Source of the DNA: Mongoliitalea daihaiensis
Lineage (GTDB): Bacteria; Bacteroidota; Bacteroidia; Cytophagales; Cyclobacteriaceae
Direction of reading: 5' to 3'
Length of the DNA: 64,000 nt
Assembly (NCBI RefSeq): GCF_021596945.1
Contig: NZ_CP063779.1
Location: forward strand, 1,525,592-1,589,591
Part shown: one piece after another, positions 53,238 through 62,170 of the stretch
Numbering within the stretch: the stretch's first letter is position 1
How the letters are laid out: every line of letters starts with the position of its first letter
Notes under the pieces: model-generated
What the model saw: only the letters and a program-made list of their open reading frames with translations
Databases searched by the model: none
What the model was told of the DNA's origin: nothing
Translations under genes and position numbers: made by a program

Positions 53238-54110
53238 ATGGCTAACTTAAAGGAAGTAAAACAACGGATAACTTCAGTAACCTCTACCCAGCAAATCACC
53301 AAAGCTATGAAAATGGTGGCGGCTGCCAAGTTGAGGAGAGCTCAGGATAGAATCCTAAAAATGCGACCATATTCCCAAAAATTGACGACCATTCTCAATG
53401 ATGTGGTCGCCGCTATGGGAGGTGAATTGCAAATTGCCTACGCAGAACAAAGACCTGTAGAGCGCGTTTTGATTGTGCCTATGACCTCGGACAAAGGCCT
53501 TTGCGGTGCGTTCAATACCAACGTACTGAAGAGTACTACCAACACGATTCATACGAAATATTCAAATGCTCAGGTGACTATTCTACCTTTAGGTAAAAAA
53601 TCTTTCGAGTTTTTCTCTAAAAGAGGCTTTCACGTCATCGGTGATTACTACGAAGTATTCATGGATTTAAGCTATGATAAAGTTCGAGACATTGCTACCT
53701 ATGCGATGGATTCATTCATTTCAGGTGAGTACGACAAAGTCGTTTTGGTATATAACCACTTTAGAAACGTAGCTACACAGGAAATCCAGGTAGAGCAGTT
53801 TCTTCCCATGGAAGGTGCCTCTCTTGAATCAAAAGGTTCCATGTCCATAGATTATATCCTAGAGCCAACCAAGGAATATGTGATCGAAGAACTTGTGCCA
53901 GTTGCTTTAAAAACACAATTCTATAAGGCGGTATTGGATAGTAATGCCTCTGAACACGGTGCTCGAATGACATCGATGGATAAAGCCACTGAAAATGCTG
54001 GGGAGTTACTCAAAGAATTGAAATTGATGTATAACAGAACCCGTCAAGCGGCCATTACCAACGAGATTTTGGAGATCGTTGCAGGTGCAAATGCCTTGGA
54101 AGGAAGTTGA
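53238..54110 (+). CDS. atpG: ATP synthase F1 subunit gamma
   Basis: The 290-aa central rotor shaft. Typical ends are visible: LKEVKQRITSVTSTQQITKAMKMVAAAK (in outline) at the N-terminus and MYNRTRQAAITNEILEIVAGA at the C-terminus. It is the last gene of the operon. atpD (beta) and atpC (epsilon) are not here: a terminator follows and the next genes are unrelated. Confidence 0.97.
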   Translation: MANLKEVKQRITSVTSTQQITKAMKMVAAAKLRRAQDRILKMRPYSQKLTTILNDVVAAMGGELQIAYAEQRPVERVLIVPMTSDKGLCGAFNTNVLKSTTNTIHTKYSNAQVTILPLGKKSFEFFSKRGFHVIGDYYEVFMDLSYDKVRDIATYAMDSFISGEYDKVVLVYNHFRNVATQEIQVEQFLPMEGASLESKGSMSIDYILEPTKEYVIEELVPVALKTQFYKAVLDSNASEHGARMTSMDKATENAGELLKELKLMYNRTRQAAITNEILEIVAGANALEGS

Positions 54111-54135
54111 TCATATACAAACAATACAACCCAAA

Positions 54136-54168
54136 CAAAAGACCACTTTCGAGTGGTTTTTTGTTTTT
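54136..54168 (+). terminator. Terminator of the atp operon
   Basis: ACCACT / AGTGGT with a TTCG tetraloop, flanked by an A-run and a long T-run, 25 bases after the atpG stop. Confidence 0.88.
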
Positions 54169-54188
54169 TGAGCTCTTACTTTTACTTC

Positions 54189-55028
54189 ATGAAACAAACG
54201 CTTTGGTTTCGTATATGGTCTTTTACCAATGTGCTATCTCTAGACGTTGTTCTTGGTGCAATGGGAGGGATGTATTTTTTTCAGCGTTTATTTGAAGTCA
54301 TTGTAGGAATAGAGTTTTACATATTATTGGGTATTGCCGTATGGTCGATTTACACTACAGACCATCTTTTGGATGCTTCCAACAGGTCCAATGCCGCGCT
54401 CTCTTTGAGACATGAGTTTCATCGAAAATATAGAAAAGTAATCGTCTTGGGATTAATCTTTGCGCTGCCTTCTGCACTCTTGCTGGTTATTTTGAGTCCT
54501 TCCGTATATCCCATACTTATACCCGCCCTATTTTTAGCTGCTGGGATTGCCGTTTGGTATGTATTGCTTTATTTCAAAAGAAAGAAAGTCAGTTTCCTCA
54601 AAGAATTGATGACGGCTTTCTTTTACATAGTTGGAATTGCATTTGCGCCATTACTTTTATCAAATGAATTTCCAGAGCCCATGCAGCTATTGCTTGCATT
54701 TCTCTACTTTTTACTCGCACTTATCAATTTGTTGATTTTGAGCTATTTTGACCGAAGGTATGATCAGCTACATGCGTTTGCCTCCATTAGTGGCTCATTG
54801 GACAGCCGAATGCATGAGAGACTTTGTTTCAACATGCTTAATTTTACCATAGGTGTATTGCTGATATCCCTAGTGCTTGCGTTTTCGTATTTTAAAATTT
54901 ATCTAGGGATTTTATTGTTGATAGCAGTGGTCCATTATACGCAACTAAAAAATGGAAAATCTCATGGAGATGCCAGAAGAGTCATGGAAGTATCTTTTTC
55001 ACTGCCTTGGTTGCTGTTATTATTTTGA
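54189..55028 (+). CDS. UbiA-like polytopic membrane protein of unknown function
   Basis: A 279-aa protein with about eight membrane helices. After the second helix it has TTDHLLDASN, and later SYFDRRYDQLHAF; these recall, but do not match, the two Asp-rich motifs of UbiA prenyltransferases. The size and helix count fit that fold. Start at the ATG at 54189, after the atp terminator; an in-frame ATG 36 bases upstream lies on the terminator T-run. It overlaps the convergent ceramidase-like gene by 9 bases. The function is open. Confidence 0.6.
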   Translation: MKQTLWFRIWSFTNVLSLDVVLGAMGGMYFFQRLFEVIVGIEFYILLGIAVWSIYTTDHLLDASNRSNAALSLRHEFHRKYRKVIVLGLIFALPSALLLVILSPSVYPILIPALFLAAGIAVWYVLLYFKRKKVSFLKELMTAFFYIVGIAFAPLLLSNEFPEPMQLLLAFLYFLLALINLLILSYFDRRYDQLHAFASISGSLDSRMHERLCFNMLNFTIGVLLISLVLAFSYFKIYLGILLLIAVVHYTQLKNGKSHGDARRVMEVSFSLPWLLLLF

Positions 55029-56363
55029 TGCTTTATCTATAATGGCATGGATCATTTCATCGAAATAAGCCCCATTTTGAGGGCCATACCAATTCATGTC
55101 TCGTACTTCATATTTTGGTAAATCGTAATATTCATCCGGTGTTATGTATCCTATATAGCCTCCATTAAAACTTGTCATGATCAAGTTAAGTTTCTTTGAC
55201 TTGGCGTAATCCTCCCATGCCTTCATAAAAACACCGGAAATTTCCCCACTTGAACTGATAAACAAGGTGTTCCCAAGTTTGACCACGTCAAAATGAGGAT
55301 TGGTCGGGCCAAAAAGTGAATTAAATATCCAAGGTCGAAGGCGAATATGTTGACTGATGCGGTAATGAGCCTTTCTGAGTTCTATGGGAACCAACGCTGT
55401 TGAAATACTTGGATCTTTATTGGTACTGAAGGCATGCATGCTTCCGCTGATTTGGCGGCTTAACTCAGCTGCATAGATTTGGACTGAAGTGGTATCTTGG
55501 CCATCTGCTATTGGTTTGTGAGAACCCACCATTCCAGCGGCGAATAAAGCGAAATCATATTGTTTTCCTTCCAACTCTTTGGTTAACACTGAAGGGTAGT
55601 CGCCGGATAAGCCCATAAATTTCCGATCTACGATGGTAGGGTGAGCACTATACGTAAGAAGTGTGGCATTCAAGCCGTCTTTTCTACGGATGATTAGTTG
55701 CCGTGCATAAGGATCTATGCTGTCTCCTTCAATCAGACGGTTGGCCACTAATCCAAGTGTTTTGGATTTTTGGAAGAATAGATCTGCCGTATCCAGGGAA
55801 GCTAGCGATTCGTGAATTGCATCTATGGTTTTTGTTTGCACATCCTGTACAAAATTCTCATGGTAGCCGCCAAAGGCTAACTTTCCCATTATACCTGGAA
55901 TATGCCCACCCAAGCCTGCATGGGTATGAGTGGCCGTGAAAAAAGTATAGTCAATGGGTAGTTGGGCATCAGCAATTCCGTTGAGAATTGTTTCCTGAAA
56001 AGAGGGGTGAATGATCATGAACTCATAGTTCAGGAATAAGACTGTCCGTATTCCGTTACTTATCAGGAGTGCTTTGACGAAGCTGCTATCTTGTACAAAC
56101 TCGTAGGGGCCTCGAGGCTTGTACCCCAGTAAATCTAGCGGTTTTGAAGGAGTGATGTTTGACTGTCCCCATGAAGCTAGCCAAACCTTCCCTTTACTTT
56201 CCGGCATATCCATCACCGCAATTTGCTGAAGGGTATTTCGATAATAGTCAGATTCTTTGTAGTCACTTCTGTCCACTCGGGTAATGAGTAAGGAAGTGGT
56301 GAAAAATAAGGTCCCCAAAATCCAAGCAGAAATTTTAAATGTTCGCTTAATTTTTGGGGACAT
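55020..56363 (-). CDS. Neutral/alkaline ceramidase-like hydrolase, membrane-anchored
   Basis: A 447-aa protein; start at the ATG at 56363. One N-terminal hydrophobic segment (about 12-28) may be an uncleaved anchor or a signal. The ceramidase family motifs are present: FFTATHTHAGLGG, YSAHPTIV and SGDYPSVLTKELEG. Residues that bind zinc in the family (the His pair in THTH) are kept. Family knowledge suggests amide hydrolysis of ceramide-like lipids; Bacteroidota make sphingolipids, so a self-lipid substrate is possible. It is shorter than canonical ceramidases of about 650 aa and lacks their C-terminal domain. Confidence 0.72.
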   Translation of the reverse strand: MSPKIKRTFKISAWILGTLFFTTSLLITRVDRSDYKESDYYRNTLQQIAVMDMPESKGKVWLASWGQSNITPSKPLDLLGYKPRGPYEFVQDSSFVKALLISNGIRTVLFLNYEFMIIHPSFQETILNGIADAQLPIDYTFFTATHTHAGLGGHIPGIMGKLAFGGYHENFVQDVQTKTIDAIHESLASLDTADLFFQKSKTLGLVANRLIEGDSIDPYARQLIIRRKDGLNATLLTYSAHPTIVDRKFMGLSGDYPSVLTKELEGKQYDFALFAAGMVGSHKPIADGQDTTSVQIYAAELSRQISGSMHAFSTNKDPSISTALVPIELRKAHYRISQHIRLRPWIFNSLFGPTNPHFDVVKLGNTLFISSSGEISGVFMKAWEDYAKSKKLNLIMTSFNGGYIGYITPDEYYDLPKYEVRDMNWYGPQNGAYFDEMIHAIIDKASK

Positions 56364-56439
56364 GGTGTTTGAGGTTAAAGATCTGCCTAAGTTAAAGGCT
56401 TCTTTTGGATCAACCAATCAATCTGAGGATTTTCTAAAA

Positions 56440-57156
56440 TCAAATCTCTAATTGCCTTCGGTACATTTGTATGGTGTTTTCAAGCCCATAGTACAAGGCA
56501 TCGCAAATCAGGGCATGCCCGATTGAAACCTCATCAAGAAAAGGAATGCATTCCTTCAAGTACCTCAAGTTATGTAGATCCAAATCATGGCCGGCATTCA
56601 AGCCTAATCCTAGTTCTTGAGCAATATGTGCCACTTCTACATAAGGTTTGACTGCCAAGGCACGGTCATTATGGAATTGGACTGCATAAGGCTCAGTGTA
56701 TAACTCCACCCGGTCTGTACCTGTCAATTTAGCGGGTTCAAAGTATTTTGCTTCAGGATTGATGAAGATAGATACCCGGGTGCCGTAGCTTTTGAGTTCA
56801 GCTACAATATCTATTAGTAAGCTTTGATGGGTAATCGTATCCCAGCCATTATTGGATGTTAGTACATGAGGAGGGTCGGGAACTAGGGTAGCCTGTGCAG
56901 GTTTGATTGTCCGAATAATTTCCATAAAACGCTCATCTGGGTAGCCTTCGATGTTGAATTCAGTCGTCACCACTGGGGCTAGATCCAACACATCCTGATA
57001 GCGAATATGTCGTTCATCGGGCCTAGGATGAACCGTAATTCCTTCCGCACCGAATCGTTCTGCATCTTTAGCTACTTGCACTATATTGGGGTTATTGGCC
57101 CCTCTCGCATTTCGAATGGTCGCTATTTTGTTAATATTTACACTTAGCTTAGTCAT
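56440..57156 (-). CDS. pdxJ: Pyridoxine 5'-phosphate synthase
   Basis: Condenses 1-deoxyxylulose-5-phosphate with aminoacetone phosphate in DXP-dependent vitamin B6 synthesis. It is 238 aa. [16 protein letters not shown], the active-site [20 protein letters not shown] and the C-terminal [17 protein letters not shown] are all present. I start at the ATG at 57156; an in-frame start further up would overlap the promoter region. A -7 box lies 30 bases upstream and the divergent gene is yqeY. Confidence 0.96.
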   Translation of the reverse strand: MTKLSVNINKIATIRNARGANNPNIVQVAKDAERFGAEGITVHPRPDERHIRYQDVLDLAPVVTTEFNIEGYPDERFMEIIRTIKPAQATLVPDPPHVLTSNNGWDTITHQSLLIDIVAELKSYGTRVSIFINPEAKYFEPAKLTGTDRVELYTEPYAVQFHNDRALAVKPYVEVAHIAQELGLGLNAGHDLDLHNLRYLKECIPFLDEVSIGHALICDALYYGLENTIQMYRRQLEI

Positions 57157-57172
57157 TTCGTGAATAATCAGA

Positions 57173-57180
57173 TATTTTTG
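57173..57180 (+). promoter_or_regulatory. Putative -7 box of yqeY-cvpA
   Basis: TATTTTTG, a perfect TAnnTTTG box, 38 bases before the ATG at 57219. It lies within 15 bases of the divergent pdxJ box, so the two promoters probably compete. Confidence 0.35.
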
Positions 57181-57185
57181 TGTTA

Positions 57186-57215
57186 CAAATTTACACCTAT
57201 AATACAAACAACAAG
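57186..57215 (-). promoter_or_regulatory. Putative pdxJ promoter
   Basis: On the minus strand, CTTG (57212-57215) and TAAATTTG (57186-57193) are separated by 18 bases. The -7 box is a perfect TAnnTTTG and the -33 has one mismatch. It ends 29 bases before the pdxJ ATG. Confidence 0.5.
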
Positions 57216-57218
57216 ACA

Positions 57219-57668
57219 ATGAGTTTAAAGGCGAGTGTAGAAAGTGAGATAAAAAAGGCGATGTTGGCCAAAGATAAAGATAGATTGAGAGCCCTAAGAG
57301 CTATCAAGTCTTTGATTTTATTGGAAGAAACCAAGGCGGGTGCAGGGGATGGTCTTTCGGAGGATGATGAAATGAAGCTATTGACCAAAGCAGCAAAGCA
57401 GCGCAAGGATTCAGCAGATATCTATAAAGAGCAAAATAGAGAAGATTTGTACGTGGTCGAAATGGCTGAATTGGAAATTATTTCTGAATTTCTCCCGAAG
57501 CAACTGACAGCAGAAGAATTGGAAGCTGAATTGAAATCCATCATTGCATCGGTGGGAGCGGAAGGCCCGAAGGATATGGGTAAAGTTATGGGTGTAGCCA
57601 CCAAATCATTGGCAGGAAAGGCTGACGGTAAAGCGATTTCTCAGAAAGTCAAAGAATTATTGAGCTAA
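57219..57668 (+). CDS. GatB/YqeY-domain protein
   Basis: A 149-aa helical protein with the YqeY pattern: [18 protein letters not shown], then [15 protein letters not shown] and [21 protein letters not shown]. The domain resembles the tRNA-binding tail of GatB; a stand-alone role in tRNA amidation is suspected but not proven. The start at the ATG at 57219 fits the family. cvpA follows after 4 bases. Confidence 0.9.
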   Translation: MSLKASVESEIKKAMLAKDKDRLRALRAIKSLILLEETKAGAGDGLSEDDEMKLLTKAAKQRKDSADIYKEQNREDLYVVEMAELEIISEFLPKQLTAEELEAELKSIIASVGAEGPKDMGKVMGVATKSLAGKADGKAISQKVKELLS

Positions 57669-57672
57669 ACGC

Positions 57673-58218
57673 TTGGCTACATTGGATATCATAGTATGCT
57701 GTTTGCTAGGTATTGGCGCTTTTACTGGCTATAAGCAAGGCTTTTTCATAAGCATCTTGTCAATTGTGGCCTTTATTTTTGCTTTGGTTGTGGCTTTTCA
57801 GCTGATGGGCTGGGGAGCCACAGTCTTGGCTCAGCGGGTAGAAAATCTATCATTCATGCTGCCCTTCGTGGCTTTCATCCTAATTTTTTTAGGAGTAATC
57901 CTCCTGATCAGGGGATTGGGTTTTTTGATCAAAAAGACAATCGACTTGACCTTACTAGGTTCCTTTGATAGCATAGCGGGCGCTGTACTCGGATTGATCA
58001 AAAGCGCTTTTATCATCAGCTTATTTATTTGGGTTACAGTTTCCTTTGAATTTGGCTTTCTACTAGAATGGCAGGAAAATTCAGCCTTGTATGCTTACAT
58101 AGAACCATTGGCTCCTGTATTTATTCGCTGGATTGACCAGTATGTGCCCTTCATACAGGAAACCATCACACTTATACAAGAACTAGTAAAATCAGCCACA
58201 GATGGTATTATTAATTGA
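57673..58218 (+). CDS. CvpA-family membrane protein
   Basis: A 181-aa protein with four membrane helices and the CvpA start (LDIIVCCLLGIGAFTGYKQGF). CvpA homologues are linked to colicin V export and to cell-envelope stress; the true role is unknown. The start is TTG at 57673. It overlaps the pabA/trpG-like gene by 17 bases. Confidence 0.88.
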   Translation: MATLDIIVCCLLGIGAFTGYKQGFFISILSIVAFIFALVVAFQLMGWGATVLAQRVENLSFMLPFVAFILIFLGVILLIRGLGFLIKKTIDLTLLGSFDSIAGAVLGLIKSAFIISLFIWVTVSFEFGFLLEWQENSALYAYIEPLAPVFIRWIDQYVPFIQETITLIQELVKSATDGIIN

Positions 58219-58792
58219 TAATTTCGATTCGTTTTCCCATATGTTGGCAGATTATTTCTTACGCTTCGGCGTAGAGATCAAGATTTACCGCAATGATGTG
58301 TCTTTAGAGGAGTTGAAGCAGCATAGATGGGAGGCATTGATTTTATCACCTGGTCCAGAGACTCCCGACAAGGCAGGCAATTTGATGGGGATTTTGGAAT
58401 ATTATCATGATCAATTGCCAGTTTTAGGTATTTGCTTGGGCCATCAGGCTATAGGACAGTTTTTTGGTGCTAGTTTAATAAAGGGGCAAATGCCCATTCA
58501 TGGTAAAGTTCATACAGTGTATAAGAAAAATGAACATCCGATCTTATTGGACTTACCAGATCAGTTTGAAGTGACGCGCTATCATTCCTTGGAATTGATT
58601 AATTTACCGTCCTGTCTGAAACCCCTGTTGCTAACAAAATCTGGAGTGCTTATGGGGCTTGCACATCAATCCCTGCCGATTATAGGGATTCAGTATCATC
58701 CGGAAGCTGTTTTGACAGAATATGGGGAAGAAATTATTGAAAATTTCTTGGAACTAACGGGTCTTTTTACAGCCGAAAAAGTTTGCCTTTAA
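58202..58792 (+). CDS. Glutamine amidotransferase, PabA/TrpG type
   Basis: Glutaminase subunit of aminodeoxychorismate or anthranilate synthase, 196 aa. The nucleophile is C78 in GICLGHQAIG and the dyad is H166/E168 in YHPEAV. FDSFSHMLADYF and ILSPGPETP are typical. No pabB, trpE or other folate/tryptophan gene is adjacent, so PabA, TrpG or shared use cannot be decided. The ATG overlaps cvpA by 17 bases. Confidence 0.9.
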   Translation: MVLLIDNFDSFSHMLADYFLRFGVEIKIYRNDVSLEELKQHRWEALILSPGPETPDKAGNLMGILEYYHDQLPVLGICLGHQAIGQFFGASLIKGQMPIHGKVHTVYKKNEHPILLDLPDQFEVTRYHSLELINLPSCLKPLLLTKSGVLMGLAHQSLPIIGIQYHPEAVLTEYGEEIIENFLELTGLFTAEKVCL

Positions 58793-58880
58793 GCCAAAGA
58801 TTCTAAAAAAAACAGTTAAAATGAACAAGGAGTGGCTTGACTTCGTTTTTATATTCGATAGCAATCCATATATTTAGGTC

Positions 58881-59546
58881 ATGCAGGCATTTGAATACAT
58901 CAATAATCTTATTCCACCTTTGAAAGTAACCGATCAAACGGGGAAGGCTTTGCTATGGATGGAAGAGATTCGAACCAATAGCCTGCCTGTAATACAGGGT
59001 AAATTTTTTAAAGGACTGATTTCAGATGAGCAGATTTACAATTTAAATCAGCCAGAATTAACTTTCGAATCGCTTGAGTTGGAAAATCAGGGCTGCTTCG
59101 TTTATTTGGACAAGCATATTTACGATGTGATCCGTACTGCTGCTGAGTTTCATACGAACATGGTAGCTGTTTTGGATAAAACAAATGAATACCTTGGTGT
59201 GATCACCATGGAGGATGCGATTACTGCCTTTGCAGATAGTTTGAGTATTCAATCAAATGGTGCTGTTATTGTCTTATCCATGTTGATGACAGACTATAGT
59301 ATGTCCGAAATTTCAAGGATTATAGAGTCTGAAAATGCAAAAATCCTGAGTAGTTTCATTGCGAGTGATCCTTTAGATGATAACAAAATTAAATTAACAT
59401 TAAAACTGGACAAAACAGAACTTAGGCATGTAAAAGCGACCTTGGAGCGATTTGGTTACCATGTCTTAGATCATTATCAGGAAGAGGCAGGGGTTAGTGA
59501 AGATCAAGATCGTATTGATAACTTATTCCGGTTTTTGGATATTTAA
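58881..59546 (+). CDS. CBS-domain protein with C-terminal ACT-like region
   Basis: A 221-aa cytoplasmic protein. Two CBS motifs cover about 5-125 (LPVIQGKFFKGLI, MVAVLDKTNEYLGVITMEDAI). Residues of about 135-205 look like an ACT-type ligand-binding fold (GAVIVLSMLMTDYSMSEISRIIESENAKIL). It would sense adenine nucleotides or similar ligands. It ends 11 bases before nadK, so it may regulate or share expression with NADP synthesis. Confidence 0.85.
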   Translation: MQAFEYINNLIPPLKVTDQTGKALLWMEEIRTNSLPVIQGKFFKGLISDEQIYNLNQPELTFESLELENQGCFVYLDKHIYDVIRTAAEFHTNMVAVLDKTNEYLGVITMEDAITAFADSLSIQSNGAVIVLSMLMTDYSMSEISRIIESENAKILSSFIASDPLDDNKIKLTLKLDKTELRHVKATLERFGYHVLDHYQEEAGVSEDQDRIDNLFRFLDI

Positions 59547-59557
59547 ACTTTTCTTTC

Positions 59558-60433
59558 ATGAAAATTCTCCTTCACGGGATTGGGTTTACCAAGGAGTTTC
59601 TTCCTTATGTAGAGCAGTTGATCGTGACCTTACAAAGTCACCAATTCACGGTGTACTTTACCGAAAGCTTTTCCAAGTCTTTAAAAAAGCATGCAGTAAA
59701 ACAGGCTCCCAATACTATCGTAGTTAGTTCTTCAGAGTTAAGTGGAATTGATTTTGCTGTTTCTGTTGGAGGTGATGGCACTCTACTGGACACGGTAAGT
59801 TTGATAGGGGCTTTGGAAATCCCCATAATTGGAATCAATACAGGAAGATTAGGTTTTTTAGCTACAGTCGCCAAAGAGAATTTGGAACAAGCTATTCAAG
59901 ATTTAGCACTAGGTCACTACACCATTGAAAGCAGAACCTTGGTATGCATTGAGTCCAATCGGCCTTTACTCAATGGGTTGAATTTTGGATTAAATGAATT
60001 CACCATCCATAAGCGCGACACTTCCTCCATGATTACTGTCCATACATACATCAATGGGCAATACCTCAACAGCTATTGGGCGGACGGGCTGATTGTGGCG
60101 ACACCGACAGGCTCCACAGGGTATTCCTTAAGTTGCGGAGGACCTTTGATTACACCTGGTGCTAAGAACTTTGTCATCACCCCAGTGAGTCCTCACAACT
60201 TAAACGTCAGACCAATTATTGTACCGGATGATTCTGAAATTACCTTTACTATTGAGGGTAGATCGGAGAAGTTTTTGGTTTCATTAGATTCTAGATCTAC
60301 TGCTGTAGATGCGAGTTATCAACTAAAGCTTAGAAAAGCGCATTTTTCCGCCAAATTAGTCAAGTTTCATTCCTATGGCTATTTTGATACGCTTAGGCAA
60401 AAGTTAAATTGGGGTTTTGATATGCGTAATTGA
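59558..60433 (+). CDS. nadK: NAD kinase
   Basis: Makes NADP from NAD and ATP. It is 291 aa. The GGDGT motif is at 71-75, followed by INTGRLGFLA, LNEFTIHKRDTSSMI and the nucleotide-binding TPTGSTGYSLSCGGP. It lies directly after the CBS protein gene, in the cluster nadK - DUF6089 - uppS - bamA that is common in Bacteroidota. Confidence 0.96.
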   Translation: MKILLHGIGFTKEFLPYVEQLIVTLQSHQFTVYFTESFSKSLKKHAVKQAPNTIVVSSSELSGIDFAVSVGGDGTLLDTVSLIGALEIPIIGINTGRLGFLATVAKENLEQAIQDLALGHYTIESRTLVCIESNRPLLNGLNFGLNEFTIHKRDTSSMITVHTYINGQYLNSYWADGLIVATPTGSTGYSLSCGGPLITPGAKNFVITPVSPHNLNVRPIIVPDDSEITFTIEGRSEKFLVSLDSRSTAVDASYQLKLRKAHFSAKLVKFHSYGYFDTLRQKLNWGFDMRN

Positions 60434-60529
60434 AAAAACTTTCCTTTTTCTTTTGGGAGAAGACCGAGAGAAAATAGTAAATTCGGTCGCTTAATTAAGT
60501 TTTCTTAACACCTGTTCTTAACAAAAATT

Positions 60530-60557
60530 AACCCTGTAAGCAATAGAAAGGGTTTTT
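60530..60557 (+). terminator. Possible terminator after nadK
   Basis: AACCCT pairs with AGGGTT around a 13-base loop, followed by TTTT, about 100 bases after the nadK stop and just before the next gene. A 6-bp GACCGA/TCGGTC stem lies further upstream (60462-60488). The stem is short, so confidence is low. Confidence 0.4.
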
Positions 60558-60589
60558 ATATCGTTGAGTACTTCATAAATTGCACTGTC

Positions 60590-61342
60590 TTGAACGTAAA
60601 AGCTTTTCTTACGCTAGTTGTTTCTGGCTTCTTATCCTTCTGTATGTGGTTAAACCCGCATGCGACACAAGCTCAACAATATGATTTGGGGGGTGGGCTA
60701 GGTGTAGCAGCCTATTCCGGGGAGATGGTCAGAAGATTAGATCAGGGAAGAGTGGGACTTCAAGGGACGTTTATTGGCAGACGAAATTTTGACAATGTAT
60801 GGTCGCTCAGGGGAGGGCTTTCTTTCGCACGCATCAGTGGGGCAGATAGTATTACCCGCTTAGATCCAGCGGCAGTATACAGGGATGCATATTTTAAGGG
60901 AAATGTGTGGGAAGCTACTGTGGTCATGGAGTACCATTTCTTGGATTTTATGCATCCACAGGCACAGTTTAACTTCTCTCCCTATGGCTTCTTCGGACTG
61001 GGGTTTGCTTATTATGCAGGTGAGGGGCGTTCTTTTGCTTTGGAAGCACCTGAGCGGTATAATACATCGACACCAATTATTCCCTTTGGCTTGGGAATAA
61101 AGTATCGGTTGAACGACCGCTGGATTTTAGCAGCTGAACTGGGATTTAGGGCTAGCTTTACGGATCGTTTGGATAAAATAGAAGCGAATCAGCTGGTTAT
61201 CCCTCGCTTCGAAAACCCCAATATTCCCGATCCACAGGTGTTTGGATACAATGCTGCAAATTACAGCGATAAAGATTGGTATTATTTTTTAGGACTCACG
61301 ATAAGCTATAGTTTTAGTTCTGTTAAGTGTTATGCCTATTAA
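60590..61342 (+). CDS. DUF6089 outer-membrane protein
   Basis: A 250-aa protein with a signal peptide ending near ATQA|QQ and an eight-stranded-barrel-like body (YDLGGGLGVAAYSGEM, FGLGIKYRLNDRWILAAELGFRASFTD), matching the DUF6089 outer-membrane family. The start is TTG at 60590. Its position between nadK and uppS-bamA is conserved in Bacteroidota. The function is unknown. Confidence 0.82.
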   Translation: MNVKAFLTLVVSGFLSFCMWLNPHATQAQQYDLGGGLGVAAYSGEMVRRLDQGRVGLQGTFIGRRNFDNVWSLRGGLSFARISGADSITRLDPAAVYRDAYFKGNVWEATVVMEYHFLDFMHPQAQFNFSPYGFFGLGFAYYAGEGRSFALEAPERYNTSTPIIPFGLGIKYRLNDRWILAAELGFRASFTDRLDKIEANQLVIPRFENPNIPDPQVFGYNAANYSDKDWYYFLGLTISYSFSSVKCYAY

Positions 61343-61426
61343 TTAATTACCCAATCACGTAGATTATTGAAAAAGAAATAGCATTTTTGTACCTCCAAAA
61401 GACAAAATGCGATTTCAGCATCAGGA

Positions 61427-62170
61427 ATGAAGGAACAGATAGATAGGCATAATATCCCTCAACATATAGCAATCATCATGGACGGTAATGGGCGTTGGGC
61501 TCAGAAAAAAGGCGCCATGAGGATTTTTGGACATAGAAATGCGCTGACAGCCGTTAGAGAAAGTATTGAATCCTGTGTTGAACTGGATGTGAAGTACTTA
61601 ACTCTTTACGCATTCTCAACTGAAAATTGGTCTAGGCCACAGGAAGAGGTCAATGCTTTGATGGAAATCTTGATCAATTCCATTACAGATGAAGTACCAA
61701 CAATGATGAAAAACAACATCATTTTATCTTCCATCGGAAATATAGAATCACTTCCTGAAAGCGCACAGAGAAAACTTCACGAAGCATATGAACTTACCAA
61801 GTCCAATACTGGTCTAACGGTGTTTTTGGCTTTGAGTTACAGTGGTCGATGGGAAATACAACAAGCAGTCCAATCAATTGTCAAAAAAGTAGTCAATCAA
61901 GAAATAAACGTAGAAGAGATTACACAAGAGCTCATTTCTGTGCATCTTACCACGGGTAAGGTCCCGGATCCGGAGTTGTTGATTCGAACAAGTGGAGAAT
62001 TACGCATAAGTAATTTTCTTTTATGGCAGCTGGCTTATACGGAACTGTATTTTACAGAGACCTTATGGCCTGACTTCCGAAAAGAGCATTTATGGGAAGC
62101 CATTTTGGATTACCAAAAAAGAGAAAGAAGATTCGGTAAAACCGGAGCTCAGATAAAAGGAAAAGGTTGA
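61427..62170 (+). CDS. uppS: Isoprenyl transferase (undecaprenyl diphosphate synthase)
   Basis: cis-Prenyltransferase of 247 aa that makes the C55 carrier for peptidoglycan and polysaccharide synthesis. IMDGNGRWA carries the catalytic D19; LYAFSTENWSRP and RTSGELRISNFLLWQLAYTE are typical. Its TGA overlaps the bamA ATG (TGATG), so the two are translationally coupled. Confidence 0.97.
   Translation: MKEQIDRHNIPQHIAIIMDGNGRWAQKKGAMRIFGHRNALTAVRESIESCVELDVKYLTLYAFSTENWSRPQEEVNALMEILINSITDEVPTMMKNNIILSSIGNIESLPESAQRKLHEAYELTKSNTGLTVFLALSYSGRWEIQQAVQSIVKKVVNQEINVEEITQELISVHLTTGKVPDPELLIRTSGELRISNFLLWQLAYTELYFTETLWPDFRKEHLWEAILDYQKRERRFGKTGAQIKGKG

Noticed and set aside
57180-57218. Upstream in-frame start for yqeY
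   Set aside because: It would overlap the pdxJ promoter and add 13 residues ([12 protein letters not shown] type) unlike the YqeY N-terminus; the ATG at 57219 is better.
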